Positions 8,362 through 17,296 are shown, numbered from the stretch's first letter. The stretch: DNA of 64,000 nt from Thermoanaerobacter ethanolicus JW 200 (GCF_003722315.1 NZ_CP033580.1:372001-436000); one strand, 5' to 3'. The notes: a model not told the origin generated them from the letters alone. Numbers and translations are program-made.

Positions 8362-8384
8362 AAGGGCTTAAACTCAAGCCCTTT
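8362..8384 (-). terminator. Terminator overlapping the 3' end of cphA
   Basis: Inverted repeat AAGGGCTT / AAGCCCTT with a 6-base loop, followed on the minus strand by ATCTTAT and the intron 5' end. The cphA stop codon (8374-8376) lies in the hairpin loop, so coding sequence and terminator share bases. The stem is symmetric and could also stop yyaC transcripts from the other side. Confidence 0.75.
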
Positions 8385-11004
8385 CTAATTTTATTTCAAT
8401 ATTTTTCAAATCTTTGTTTTTGATAAACTCCTCTATCACCTCTATAATTGGCTGATATTTTTCATAAAAGACTACTATTAAATCTCCTCCTTCAGCATTG
8501 TACATAGCCGCCCTTAATGCTTCTGTCTCTTTTAAAATAGTCTTTATTTTTTTCCTATCTATACCCCCTTTTATTGCACCTTGTTCTAATAATTTAGCTA
8601 CTTCTCCCGGTTTTCTACCTCTTAAATCTAAATCTTCTTTTACATATATAAAGTCAAATCCTTGACCACAAATTTCTCCTACTTTTAATATGCTAGAATT
8701 TATTCTATCTCCTGGAACTCCTATCACACCGATGAGCCTGTTCGCATCAAGTTTTTGTGCTGCTTCTATTACACTTTTTATTCCAGCTATGTTGTGGCCA
8801 TAATCTACTAATACACGGAAATTACCTACATTAAACAAGTTAAACCTCCCAGGATTGTGTGTAGTATCGCAGTAAAATGTCTTTATACCTTTTGCAATAA
8901 TATTTACAGGCACTTTTACTCCATAAGAAGCAGCGATAGCTGCAAGAGCATTTTCCACGTTGTACAAAACTTTCCCTGACAAAGCTGCAGGAATCTCCTC
9001 TATCTTTACAACAGGAATTATTTGCCCATTCGCTATAACGATGACACCGTCTTTAACGTATACTGCTATTCCGCCTTTTTCTATATGTTTTTTTACAGTG
9101 AGGTTATTATCGTACATTGAAAAATATATTATTTTCCCTTTTGCCCTTTGGGCCAAATAAGTGGTCATCGGGTCATCAGCATTTAAAACACTATAACCGT
9201 CTTCTTTTACCGCTTCCACCACTAAAGCCTTAACAAAAGCCAAGTCTTCTAAAGTCTCTATCCCATCAATGCCAAGATGGTCTTCTGAAATATTGGTTAT
9301 CACCCCTACATCTGCCAAATCGTAACCTAAACCTTCCCTTATAATACCTCCTCTTGCTGTTTCTAACACTGCAGCATCTATGTTTTTATCAGCAAGACAA
9401 GTTCTTGCACTTTTAGGACCAGTATTGTCACCTTTGTAGACACAGGTGTCATCGATATAAATGCCGTCAGTACAAGTCATTCCTACAGTATAGCCATAGG
9501 TTTTTAAAATATGAGCTGTCATCCTGGTGACTGTAGTTTTCCCGTTTGTACCCGTAATAGATATAATAGGTATGGTAGCTTTGCTTCCTTTAGGGAAAAG
9601 CATATCTACAATCGCTTTTGCTACATTTCTAGGTTTACCTTTGCTAGGATAATGGTGCATCCTTATGCCCGGAGATGCATTTATTTCAATTATTGCTCCA
9701 TTTTCTTTAGTTAGAGGCTTTTTTATGTCCTCCATTGTAATGTCTATACCAGCTATATCAAGGCCAATGGCTTTTGCCGCTCTTACAGCAATTTCTATGT
9801 TATATGGGTGAATGTCATCTGTTTTGTCTATTGCAATTCCTCCTGTACTTAAGTTTGCGCTTTCCCTTAAAAACACTTTTTGCCCTTTTTTGGGGATATC
9901 TTCTAGATCAAATCCTTGTTTTTTAAGGATCATTTTAGAAATCGTATCTATTGTGAGTTTGGTAAGGGGTTTTTCATGGCCTTTTCCTCTTAAAGGATTT
10001 TTATTTTCCATTTCTACTAATTCTTCAATAGTATGAATTCCATCTCCTATCACATGGGCAGGAATTTTTTCAGCTACCGCTACTACTTTTTCACCTACAA
10101 CTAATACTCTGTAATGTTTTCCCTTTATATGTTTTTCTACAATAACAAGGTCACTGTAAGCTTTGGCGTTTCTATAGGCTATACTTACTTCTTCTTTATT
10201 GGTTATGTTTAAATGAACTCCTTTGCCTTGATTTCCGTTGTAAGGTTTTATAGCGACAGGATATCCAATTTCTTCCGCAATAGCAATCGCTTCTTCTTCA
10301 TTGTAAGCAACATCTCCTTCCGGCACAGGAAATCCATGGTCTCTTAAAATCTGCTTTGTCAAGATTTTATCTGATGCTATGTCTACAGCAATACAACTAG
10401 TATTTTGTGAAATTGTGCCTTCAATCATTTTTTGATATTTCCCATAACCTAGCCGCAAAATGCTTCCATTTCCCACCCTTGTAACTGGGATTCCCGCTTT
10501 TAAAGCTTCATTTTTTATAGCCATTGTGCTAGGCCCTAGTTCTATCTCAGCAATTATATTGCGTATTCTTTCTAGTCTTTCTTCTAAATCAAATTCTTCC
10601 CCCTGTATAAATTTATTTACCATTTCAACCGCTAATTTCCCCACTCTTATGCCACACTCTTCTAATCCATATTCATAAATTATATAATACAAATCCCCTT
10701 CTATATTTCTCGCTCTTCCAAATTTTACATCATACCCTAGCATATTTTGTAGTTCCAAAATTATATGCTCTGTCACATGGGGTAAATAGGTGCCTTCCTC
10801 TAATCTCTTTAGAAATCCCCCTTCATATCCGTAAGAACAACTATGTTTTGATAGGCTAGGAAGCCGTTTTATCAATCTCTCATTAAAGTTGGGTATATCT
10901 TTTGTAGGAATATCCAATCTCTCTATATCTACTACCATTTTTATTACAGGTCTATGGCTGTATATATTTCTCCCTCGATATACCCTTATATCTTTAATAA
11001 TCAT
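8374..11004 (-). CDS. cphA: Cyanophycin synthetase
   Basis: 876 residues, the usual length of CphA. Three regions are visible: an N-terminal domain (1-160), an ATP-grasp domain (about 165-475; VGNGSILRLGYGKYQKMIEG, YPVAIKPYNGNQGKGVH, IEINASPGIRMHHYPS), and a Mur-ligase-like domain (about 480-870) with the P-loop SITGTNGKTTVTRM and NPGRFNLF. It polymerises aspartate and arginine into cyanophycin, a nitrogen reserve. The ATGA overlap with cphB indicates coupled translation. Known in several Clostridia as well as cyanobacteria. The 3' end is embedded in a terminator next to the intron. Confidence 0.97.
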   Translation of the reverse strand: MIIKDIRVYRGRNIYSHRPVIKMVVDIERLDIPTKDIPNFNERLIKRLPSLSKHSCSYGYEGGFLKRLEEGTYLPHVTEHIILELQNMLGYDVKFGRARNIEGDLYYIIYEYGLEECGIRVGKLAVEMVNKFIQGEEFDLEERLERIRNIIAEIELGPSTMAIKNEALKAGIPVTRVGNGSILRLGYGKYQKMIEGTISQNTSCIAVDIASDKILTKQILRDHGFPVPEGDVAYNEEEAIAIAEEIGYPVAIKPYNGNQGKGVHLNITNKEEVSIAYRNAKAYSDLVIVEKHIKGKHYRVLVVGEKVVAVAEKIPAHVIGDGIHTIEELVEMENKNPLRGKGHEKPLTKLTIDTISKMILKKQGFDLEDIPKKGQKVFLRESANLSTGGIAIDKTDDIHPYNIEIAVRAAKAIGLDIAGIDITMEDIKKPLTKENGAIIEINASPGIRMHHYPSKGKPRNVAKAIVDMLFPKGSKATIPIISITGTNGKTTVTRMTAHILKTYGYTVGMTCTDGIYIDDTCVYKGDNTGPKSARTCLADKNIDAAVLETARGGIIREGLGYDLADVGVITNISEDHLGIDGIETLEDLAFVKALVVEAVKEDGYSVLNADDPMTTYLAQRAKGKIIYFSMYDNNLTVKKHIEKGGIAVYVKDGVIVIANGQIIPVVKIEEIPAALSGKVLYNVENALAAIAASYGVKVPVNIIAKGIKTFYCDTTHNPGRFNLFNVGNFRVLVDYGHNIAGIKSVIEAAQKLDANRLIGVIGVPGDRINSSILKVGEICGQGFDFIYVKEDLDLRGRKPGEVAKLLEQGAIKGGIDRKKIKTILKETEALRAAMYNAEGGDLIVVFYEKYQPIIEVIEEFIKNKDLKNIEIKLERA

Positions 11005-11822
11005 ACTTTATCCTCCTTGAGCTTGACTTTGGGTATCCATTTTTCTAAATCATAACCATAACCGGATGGTAATATGTGAAGTATAACATTGGTGAGGGCT
11101 AAAATTTCATTAGGACTTGATTCAGAAACATTAGAGTGTTTTAGCTTTCTTCCCTCCACTACTGTCACAGCATTTGACCCTATTACCCTAAATTCATTTT
11201 CTTCTACAACTATGGCAGTATCTTCATCAATCCCTATTCCGAGATTGTTTGGGTTTTGAGCAATTGCTGCAAGAAGCCTTCCAATGCGCCCTCTTTGTGC
11301 AAAATGTTGGTCAATTATTACATCTTTTAATAAACCTAATCCAGGAGCCATTTTGATAGTGCATTTCCTGGGAGAATCTTCATCATTTCCCTCCACAATC
11401 ATAGTTTGTGACATCACCGAAGCCCCTGCACTTGTACCTACAATCAAAGTTCCTTCTTTGTGCAATTGTTTTAACAATTTATCTATGCCACTTCCTCCTA
11501 AAATACTGGTTATCCTCAATTGGTCACCACCTGTAAAAAAAACGCAACTGCAATCTTCAAGTACATCCCTTGCATAGTTTATTTCTTTGTCTTCCCTTGA
11601 ATTTATGTTTACAACTTTTACATCATTTGCCCCTAATTTTTTAAAAATAGAAATGTACATATTGCCCACTTCCACAGGTTTTTCTGTGGCTGTTGTCATT
11701 ACAACTATTCTACTCTCTCTTCCCCCAGCTAAACCTACAACTTCTCTCAATATTTCACATTTGTCCTCTTTGTCTTCTGCTCCTCCTATGATAATCAACT
11801 TTCCTTTTACTTTCTCCGCCAT
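11001..11822 (-). CDS. cphB: Cyanophycinase (peptidase family S51)
   Basis: 273 residues. Visible motifs are GKLIIIGGAEDK near the N-terminus, FFTGGDQLRI, and the nucleophile elbow GTSAGASV (about residues 130-137) with the catalytic serine of family S51. IDQHFAQRGRIGRL and GIGIDEDTAIVVE follow. It cleaves cyanophycin to beta-Asp-Arg dipeptides. It is paired with cphA by a 4-base overlap, so synthesis and breakdown enzymes are made together. GGAGGCGG lies 6 bases before the ATG. A terminator stands directly upstream, and I see no clear promoter in the 13 bases left, so transcription probably starts within that terminator region or by readthrough. Confidence 0.96.
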   Translation of the reverse strand: MAEKVKGKLIIIGGAEDKEDKCEILREVVGLAGGRESRIVVMTTATEKPVEVGNMYISIFKKLGANDVKVVNINSREDKEINYARDVLEDCSCVFFTGGDQLRITSILGGSGIDKLLKQLHKEGTLIVGTSAGASVMSQTMIVEGNDEDSPRKCTIKMAPGLGLLKDVIIDQHFAQRGRIGRLLAAIAQNPNNLGIGIDEDTAIVVEENEFRVIGSNAVTVVEGRKLKHSNVSESSPNEILALTNVILHILPSGYGYDLEKWIPKVKLKEDKV

Positions 11823-11834
11823 TTATCCGCCTCC

Positions 11835-11883
11835 AAAAAATAATAAACTCTCAGGTTTCATAATTTATTATTCCTGAGAGTTT
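11835..11883 (-). terminator. Intrinsic terminator between the lipid kinase gene and cphB
   Basis: A perfect 11-bp inverted repeat (AAACTCTCAGG / CCTGAGAGTTT) with a 17-base loop, followed on the minus strand by ATTATTTTTT. It lies behind the lipid kinase gene and directly before the cphB ribosome site, so it separates the two units or acts as an attenuator for cphBA. Confidence 0.85.
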
Positions 11884-11905
11884 AACGCAATATACTCTAT
11901 TAAAT

Positions 11906-12778
11906 TTACAGAGTGCATAATTTTATTGCATCTTTTTCCACTTTTATTTCCAGGTTTTTGATATATAATATTTCACCATCGACAGTAACAGGTACTTCTC
12001 GATCTGCCTCTATTTCTACTTTTTTTGCTCTATAAACTTCTACAATTTTAAGTTTAGTATGGGTTCCAAAAAGAACTAAGGGCAATAAAACCAATAATTT
12101 AATCTTACTTATTTTGTCAACAATCATGACATCTAAATAGCCATCATTAGGATCAGCACCCGGCAAAAGCTTTAAGCCGCCTCCATAATAGCTTAAAACT
12201 CCCGCTGCAAAAATTGTTATTTCTCTATTTAACTCTTTATCATCCATCTTTATCTTTACAGAATAGGGCTTGTACTTAAAGAGGACATTTAAAAGGGCAG
12301 ACAAATAAACCCATATTCCAGATAAAAACTTTTTAAACCGCACAGCCATTGCCGCTGTTTCAGAAGCGATGCCTGTGCTTGTAATATTTCCAAAAGTTAA
12401 TATATCGTTTATCACAGCTCCGTCTATAATTTTAATATTACCCATTATAAGCACATCAATAGCCTTTTCTAACTTTTTAGGTATGTGGAAAAATCTTGCA
12501 AAGTCATTTCCTGTCCCTACAGGAATAATTCCCAGTACAGCCTGTGTACCTTTTATTCCATTTACTACTTCAAGTACAGTACCATCTCCTCCTACTGCCG
12601 CCACAACTTTAAATCCACTAAGAGCTGCTTTTCTTGCTAATATTTTCCCTTCCCCTGCATATTTTGTTATAAAAATTTTGTAATCGATTAATTTCTTTTT
12701 CATGATCCTTCTAATTTCTGGAATCTTCCGATAGGCCCTTCCTCCACCCGCCACTGGGTTCACAATAAACGCAATCAA
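11906..12778 (-). CDS. Diacylglycerol kinase family (DgkB/YegS-like) lipid kinase
   Basis: About 290 residues. The DAGK catalytic domain is seen in NPVAGGGRAYRKIPEI near the start and VAAVGGDGTVLEVVNGI (about 55-75), followed by LGIIPVGTGNDFAR and the C-terminal beta domain (VTVDGEILYIKNLEIKV). Members phosphorylate diacylglycerol or related lipids at the inner membrane face. The TTG at 12778 has GGGAG 8 bases upstream and is preferred over the GTG at 12787. Third gene of a minus-strand run behind a cysteine desulfurase and a DUF4446 gene. The substrate cannot be told from sequence. Confidence 0.9.
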   Translation of the reverse strand: MIAFIVNPVAGGGRAYRKIPEIRRIMKKKLIDYKIFITKYAGEGKILARKAALSGFKVVAAVGGDGTVLEVVNGIKGTQAVLGIIPVGTGNDFARFFHIPKKLEKAIDVLIMGNIKIIDGAVINDILTFGNITSTGIASETAAMAVRFKKFLSGIWVYLSALLNVLFKYKPYSVKIKMDDKELNREITIFAAGVLSYYGGGLKLLPGADPNDGYLDVMIVDKISKIKLLVLLPLVLFGTHTKLKIVEVYRAKKVEIEADREVPVTVDGEILYIKNLEIKVEKDAIKLCTL

Positions 12779-12797
12779 AGTTATCACTCCCTGTTTT

Positions 12798-13301
12798 TTA
12801 CAAAGCTTTTCTTTTGGCTCTTTCTATAGCTTGTACTTCTTCAGCAGAAAGAGGATATTTAGATTGCCCTCTTTCAATAGGTTTTGCAAAAGTAGCCGTC
12901 TCATTCCTTCCGTATATTCCAGACAAAACAATACCATCGTCATTGCTATCTAATAGGGCAATAGAAAAGCTTAAATCAGAGCCTACATCAGGAAAAGCAT
13001 TATACCGCACCATTCCCACTTTTTTAATTGCTGTTTTTCCTTCTTTGTCTAAAGAATTTAAATCAATTTTTAACTTGTCTAATTTGTTTTTTATCTCTTC
13101 ATTCTCTGTAAGGATTCTAGAAAAAATATCAAAGACATCTCCTTTTTCCAATGTTTTAATTACCTTATTATAAGTCCTGTTTAATCTTAAAAATTTCCCA
13201 TTAATTATAAGTATGAAAATTAATTCTATAATTGATAAAACTGATAAAAACAAGATAATCAGCGTAGCATTTTGAGAAATAATGTCTAAAAAATTTTGCA
13301 T
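12798..13301 (-). CDS. DUF4446 family protein
   Basis: About 167 residues: one N-terminal transmembrane helix (about 10-33), a helical linker, and a soluble domain with YNAFPDVGSDLSFSIALLDSNDDGIVLSGIYGRNETATFAKPI that defines the DUF4446 family. The function is unknown. The ATG at 13301 has GGAGG 8 bases upstream and is preferred over the TTG at 13316. It sits between the cysteine desulfurase and the lipid kinase with short gaps, so the three are probably one transcript. In many Firmicutes DUF4446 is found close to spo0J, as here. Confidence 0.85.
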   Translation of the reverse strand: MQNFLDIISQNATLIILFLSVLSIIELIFILIINGKFLRLNRTYNKVIKTLEKGDVFDIFSRILTENEEIKNKLDKLKIDLNSLDKEGKTAIKKVGMVRYNAFPDVGSDLSFSIALLDSNDDGIVLSGIYGRNETATFAKPIERGQSKYPLSAEEVQAIERAKRKAL

Positions 13302-13320
13302 AAGTTTCTCCTCCAATTCG

Positions 13321-14463
13321 TCAGAATGTTTTTCGCGAAATTATTTCAATAGCTTTTATAGCTTTTTCTACTTCTTCTTCAGTATTAAAATAGCCAATTC
13401 CAAATCTCAAAGTGCCAGTCTTTAGTGTGCCAATTGTTGAATGGGCTAATGGAGCACAGTGTATTCCCGCTCGAGTAGCTATATCAAAGTCTCTATCCAA
13501 AATATAACTTATTTCTCCTACATCTCTATCTTTTAATGTTATTGAAACTACTCCAACTCTTTCTTCTATTTCTTGTGGACCATATACTTTAACTTCTTTT
13601 ATTTGCTCCAATCCTTCTATCAACATTTTAGTAAGCTTTCTTTCATGTTGATATATAGCATCTACACCTATGTTTTTTACAAATTTCACTCCTTCCTTTA
13701 GTCCTGCAATCCCTGGAGTATTAGGAGTACCACTTTCTAATTTGTCTGGCATCAAATCAGGTTGATACATTGACTCTGACTTACTTCCCGTTCCCCCTTC
13801 TTCAAGAGGCAATACATCTATACCTTCTCTTACATATAATCCTCCTGTACCTTGAGGACCGTACAATCCTTTGTGGCCAGGAAAAGCTAAAAGGTCGATG
13901 TTTTGTCTTTCTACATCTATAGGCAATACTCCCGCCGTCTGAGCTGCATCCACCAAGAAAATTAAATTCATTTCCCGGGCAATATTTCCTATTTCCTCAA
14001 TAGGATTTATCGTACCTGTCACATTGGAAGCATGGGTTATTGCAATCATTTTTGTTTTTTTTGTAATTGCTTTCTTTATATCCTCAGGGTCAATCTTTCC
14101 TTCCTCATTTGCTTTCACAATTGTAACTTCTATTCCTTTTTCTTTCAATGCCATAAGGGGCCTTATCATAGAATTATGCTCCATACTAGAAGTTATTACA
14201 TGATCTCCTTCTTTCAAAAGGCCCTTTAAAGCAATATTCAAAGCTTCTGTTGTATTAGATGTAAATACCACTCTCATAAGGTCTTTAATATTGAAAATGC
14301 TGCATATCTCTTGCCTGGCTTCAAAAATAACCCTTCCTGATTCAAGTGCCATTTTGTGTCCGCCTCTTCCAGGGTTTCCGCAGTTTCTTAAAACTTTCTC
14401 TACTTCCTTATACACTCCCTCGGGTTTAGGCCAAGAAGTAGCAGCATTATCAAAATAAATCAT
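13321..14463 (-). CDS. Cysteine desulfurase / class V aminotransferase
   Basis: 380 residues of the PLP-dependent class V aminotransferase fold. Motifs are IYFDNAATSWPKP at the start, ITSSMEHNSMIRPL, VDAAQTAGVLPIDV, the Schiff-base lysine in FPGHKGLYGPQGTGGLYV (about 200), and the catalytic cysteine loop TRAGIHCAPLAHSTIG near residue 345. It should take sulfur from cysteine for Fe-S clusters or thio-modification. It resembles the EF2568-type subgroup rather than IscS. A near-match to the Noc-binding site lies inside the gene (13970-13983). Confidence 0.92.
   Translation of the reverse strand: MIYFDNAATSWPKPEGVYKEVEKVLRNCGNPGRGGHKMALESGRVIFEARQEICSIFNIKDLMRVVFTSNTTEALNIALKGLLKEGDHVITSSMEHNSMIRPLMALKEKGIEVTIVKANEEGKIDPEDIKKAITKKTKMIAITHASNVTGTINPIEEIGNIAREMNLIFLVDAAQTAGVLPIDVERQNIDLLAFPGHKGLYGPQGTGGLYVREGIDVLPLEEGGTGSKSESMYQPDLMPDKLESGTPNTPGIAGLKEGVKFVKNIGVDAIYQHERKLTKMLIEGLEQIKEVKVYGPQEIEERVGVVSITLKDRDVGEISYILDRDFDIATRAGIHCAPLAHSTIGTLKTGTLRFGIGYFNTEEEVEKAIKAIEIISRKTF
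13970..13983. promoter_or_regulatory. Near-match to Noc-binding site inside the cysteine desulfurase gene
   Basis: ATTTCCCGGGCAAT differs at one position from the B. subtilis Noc-binding sequence ATTTCCCGGGAAAT. It may be chance, but noc is encoded 2.5 kb away and a perfect site occurs at 33979. Confidence 0.35.
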
Positions 14464-14688
14464 AATCCTATCTCCTTTAAATTAAATCTCCCGCTATTAA
14501 TATATGCAAACCTCCTTTTAGAGTTCTTAACTATATTTTATATTTATTTTTTCTCATTAGCAACAAAAAACTAATTAAAGTGTGTGTCAAAAGTTAGGTG
14601 AATAATATGCTGACAATTGCACGTACCTAATTAAATCCCTCGTTTTGCTTTAAAAATGGTAAAATTGCTGCAAAATTGGATAAAATTA
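14464..14688. other. Intergenic stretch between spo0J and the cysteine desulfurase gene
   Basis: 225 bp of AT-rich sequence without a supported gene. It should hold the promoter of the desulfurase gene (minus strand). A weak inverted repeat TTAGGT...ACCTAA spans 14596-14632. I see nothing else. Confidence 0.5.
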
Positions 14689-14716
14689 AAAGCCTCCATA
14701 AAAATAGGAGGCTTTT
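14689..14716 (-). terminator. Terminator of the soj-spo0J operon
   Basis: Stem AAAAGCCTCC / GGAGGCTTTT with loop TATTTTTAT directly after the spo0J stop codon, followed on the minus strand by AATTTTATCC. T-rich on both flanks, so it could work in either direction. Confidence 0.85.
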
Positions 14717-15576
14717 TAGCCCTTTCCATAAATGATTTCAATAATTCTTGTCAAATCTTCCTCACTGTAATATTCTATTTGTATAATTCCTCTATCTTTA
14801 CTTCTTTGAGATATTTTTACTTTTGTTCCTAAAAAACTGCATAAATTATCTTCTATTTCCTTAACATGCACATCTATCTTGTCCAACTTTAGCTTTTTCG
14901 TGATTTTTTCATTTTTACGCAATAGATTCTTTACTAAATTTTCTGTTTCTCTTACATTTAAATTTTCTTCAACAACTTTTTTTGCTGCTTCATACTGTAA
15001 ACTTTTATTTGGTAAAGAAAGTATAACCTTTGCATGGCCTATTGTTATATCACCTTTCACTAACATTTCTTGCACTCTATCGTCGAGATTGAGAAGTCTT
15101 ATGCTATTTGCAATTACCGAACGGCTCTTGCCAATTTTTTTAGATATCTCTTCTTGTGTAAGATTAAATTGTTCTATCAATGCTTTATATGCTTTAGCTT
15201 CCTCGATGGGATTTAAATCTTCCCTTTGCAAATTCTCAATCAAGGCTATTTCCATAATCTGTAAATCATCAAAATCCTTCACAATTGCTGGTATTTCCGA
15301 AAGTCCCGCAATTTTAGCAGCTCTCCAACGTCTTTCCCCTGCTACTATTTGATATCCAGAATCTACCTTTCTTACTATAATTGGCTGAATAACTCCATGT
15401 TGTTTAATAGATTCTGCTAATTCTTTTAAACTTTCTTCATCAAATTGTTTTCTCGGTTGGTATTGATTGGGATGAATATAGGCTATATTTATCGTTTCTA
15501 CCCCTTGCAGTTCTTCTGTTTGATATTCCGGTATAAGAGCCTGTAATCCTCTACCTAGCCCCTTTTTACCAGCCAT
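14716..15576 (-). CDS. spo0J: Chromosome-partitioning protein ParB/Spo0J
   Basis: 286 residues with an N-terminal ParB/Srx domain (about 25-115) holding the CTP-binding boxes QPRKQFDEESLKELAESI and GERRWRAAK, a central HTH parS-binding domain (about 120-215; LTQEEISKKIGKSRSVIANSIRLL), and a C-terminal dimerisation domain. It loads at parS sites, spreads as a CTP-dependent clamp and recruits condensin. Two parS-like sites are in this window (16448, 18931). Downstream partner of soj; the gap of 24 bases carries a GGTGGTGATG site. Confidence 0.97.
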   Translation of the reverse strand: MAGKKGLGRGLQALIPEYQTEELQGVETINIAYIHPNQYQPRKQFDEESLKELAESIKQHGVIQPIIVRKVDSGYQIVAGERRWRAAKIAGLSEIPAIVKDFDDLQIMEIALIENLQREDLNPIEEAKAYKALIEQFNLTQEEISKKIGKSRSVIANSIRLLNLDDRVQEMLVKGDITIGHAKVILSLPNKSLQYEAAKKVVEENLNVRETENLVKNLLRKNEKITKKLKLDKIDVHVKEIEDNLCSFLGTKVKISQRSKDRGIIQIEYYSEEDLTRIIEIIYGKG

Positions 15577-15600
15577 TTCATCACCACCTTTGTAAATTTT

Positions 15601-16368
15601 TCATATCCCTGCCCTTTCTATCACTTCTAATGCCAATTCATCATAAGCCTCTGCTCCTTTAGAATTAGGGTCATATATAGAAATTGGTTTTCCGAAACTT
15701 GGTGCTTCTCCTAAGCGAATATTTCGTGGAATAATCGTTCTATAAACTTTGTCTTTAAAAAATTTTTTCACCTCATCTACCACTTGTATAGATAAGTTTG
15801 TCCGAGCGTTAAACATAGTAAGAACTACACCTTCTATTTCCAATTCAGGATTCAAGCTCTTTTTTACGAGATTGATTGTGTTCATAAGCTGAGTAAGTCC
15901 TTCTAAAGCATAGTATTCGCACTGAATTGGAACAATTACTGAATCAGCAGCAGTAAGAGCGTTTATAGTCAAAAGTCCAAGAGATGGAGGGCAATCTATT
16001 AATATATAGTCAAATCCATCTTTAATTTGATTTACAGCATTTTTTAATTTATATTCTCGCGAAAGCATAGGAACTAATTCGATTTCTGCTCCTGCCAATT
16101 GAATACTGGAGGGAACTATTGAAACCTTTAAATCATTCAAATATATTATTGCATTTCTTATGTCTTCCTCTTCAATCAATACCGTATATGTAGTGTGTTT
16201 TAAAGAAGCCGGGTTTATCCCAAAGCCACTCGTCATATTACTTTGAGGATCTATATCTATACATAAAACTTTTTTCCCTTGCACTGCTAAAGAATATCCT
16301 AAGTTTATAGTTGTAGTAGTTTTACCTACACCACCTTTTTGATTTGCAATAGCAATAACCTTGCCCAT
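15601..16368 (-). CDS. soj: Chromosome-partitioning ATPase ParA/Soj
   Basis: 255 residues. The deviant Walker A KGGVGKTTTTINL is near residues 10-22, with CIDIDPQSNMTSGFG and the Walker B region YILIDCPPSLGLLTINAL. It is an ATP-dependent DNA-binding partner of Spo0J and in Bacillus also regulates DnaA. I chose the ATG at 16368, which has GGGGGTG 6 bases upstream; an in-frame start 8 codons earlier lacks ribosome-site logic. The promoter (16426-16454) overlaps a parS-like site, suggesting autoregulation by Spo0J. Confidence 0.97.
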   Translation of the reverse strand: MGKVIAIANQKGGVGKTTTTINLGYSLAVQGKKVLCIDIDPQSNMTSGFGINPASLKHTTYTVLIEEEDIRNAIIYLNDLKVSIVPSSIQLAGAEIELVPMLSREYKLKNAVNQIKDGFDYILIDCPPSLGLLTINALTAADSVIVPIQCEYYALEGLTQLMNTINLVKKSLNPELEIEGVVLTMFNARTNLSIQVVDEVKKFFKDKVYRTIIPRNIRLGEAPSFGKPISIYDPNSKGAEAYDELALEVIERAGI

Positions 16369-16425
16369 TTTTTCACCCCCTTTTGCGTACAAATACCTCT
16401 TTAAGGATGCTAAACTTATATGTCT

Positions 16426-16454
16426 ATTATATCATTGTTTATACCAATGTTCCA
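16426..16454 (-). promoter_or_regulatory. Predicted soj promoter overlapped by parS
   Basis: On the minus strand a perfect TATAAT -10 box (16426-16431) is preceded by 17 bases and then TGGAAC, a poor -35 that lies within the parS-like palindrome. The -10 is convincing and the -35 weak. Confidence 0.55.
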
Positions 16455-16463
16455 CATGGAACA
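16448..16463. promoter_or_regulatory. parS-like site between noc and soj
   Basis: TGTTCCACATGGAACA is a 16-bp near-palindrome with one substitution in the central CG of the parS form TGTTCCACGTGGAACA. The same 16 bp recurs inside rsmG at 18931. Here it sits in a 20-bp inverted repeat (16446-16465). Confidence 0.8.
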
Positions 16464-16489
16464 TTATCAAGGGGGGGTGAAAAAGTTTT

Positions 16490-17296
16490 TTACTTTTTAG
16501 AAATTTTGATTACAAACTCTACATATTCTTCCATATCATTTTCAATATATTCTGCCGGCACACCAGATTTTTTCATTAAATCTACAGCTTGTTTCACTGT
16601 ATTTACAAAAATTCTTATGTCTTTATAAAATTTCATCATCTTTTTGTTTGCCTTTTTTGTTTCTTCCTGTTGTTTAGTAATTTTATCTATCATATCTTGT
16701 ATAAGTTTTTCCGTTTGGCTTACATTTAACTTTTTCTTTACAATTACTTCTAAAGCTTTTTTTTGCAATTCTTCATCAGGAAGCCTTAAAAGGGCTCTGG
16801 CATGTCTTTCTGTTAAATCATTTTCTAATAACTTTTCTTTTATTTCTTTACTTAACTTTAAAATTCTCAGCTTATTGGCAATAGTCGATTGACTTTTGCC
16901 CAACATTTTTGCTAACTGTTCCTGCGTCAAATGGTGATCGTTTATCAAATTGTAATATCCTTCAGCTTCCTCGATAAAATTCAGGTCTTCTCTTTGTAAG
17001 TTTTCAATTAAAGCTAAAACAGCTGCATCTTCATCTTGAGCATTTACAATTATTGCCGGTATTTCAGTAAGTCCTGCTAACTTTGAGGCTTTTAACCGCC
17101 TTTCCCCCGCTACTAATTCATAGGAATTGTTACCTACCATTCTCACAGTAATAGGTTGCAGCACTCCATAAACTTTGATTGATTCGGATAATTCTTGTAA
17201 ATTTTTTATATCAAAAGTCTTCCTGGGCTGATAAGGACTAGGTCTTATAGAGTCAATCGGCAAATAAGAGATTTCCTGCATTTTGCTCGACAACAC
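16490..17296 (-). CDS. noc: Nucleoid occlusion protein Noc (ParB family)
   Basis: About 268 residues, a ParB paralogue: SPYQPRKTFDIKNLQELSESI and VAGERRLKASK in the CTP-binding domain, an HTH (LTQEQLAKMLGKSQSTIANKLRIL), and a C-terminal region that differs from Spo0J. Noc binds ATTTCCCGGGAAAT-type sites, tethers DNA to the membrane and blocks division over the nucleoid. Support for Noc over a second Spo0J is its position between rsmG and soj as in Bacillus, and an exact Noc site at 33979. I prefer the GTG at 17296, with GGGGTG 7 bases upstream; the longer GTG at 17311 has no ribosome site. Confidence 0.85.
   Translation of the reverse strand: MLSSKMQEISYLPIDSIRPSPYQPRKTFDIKNLQELSESIKVYGVLQPITVRMVGNNSYELVAGERRLKASKLAGLTEIPAIIVNAQDEDAAVLALIENLQREDLNFIEEAEGYYNLINDHHLTQEQLAKMLGKSQSTIANKLRILKLSKEIKEKLLENDLTERHARALLRLPDEELQKKALEVIVKKKLNVSQTEKLIQDMIDKITKQQEETKKANKKMMKFYKDIRIFVNTVKQAVDLMKKSGVPAEYIENDMEEYVEFVIKISKK

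Noticed and set aside
16469-16478. Run of G's near 16472 as a structured motif
   Set aside because: A single G-run without partners; G-quadruplex formation is not supported.
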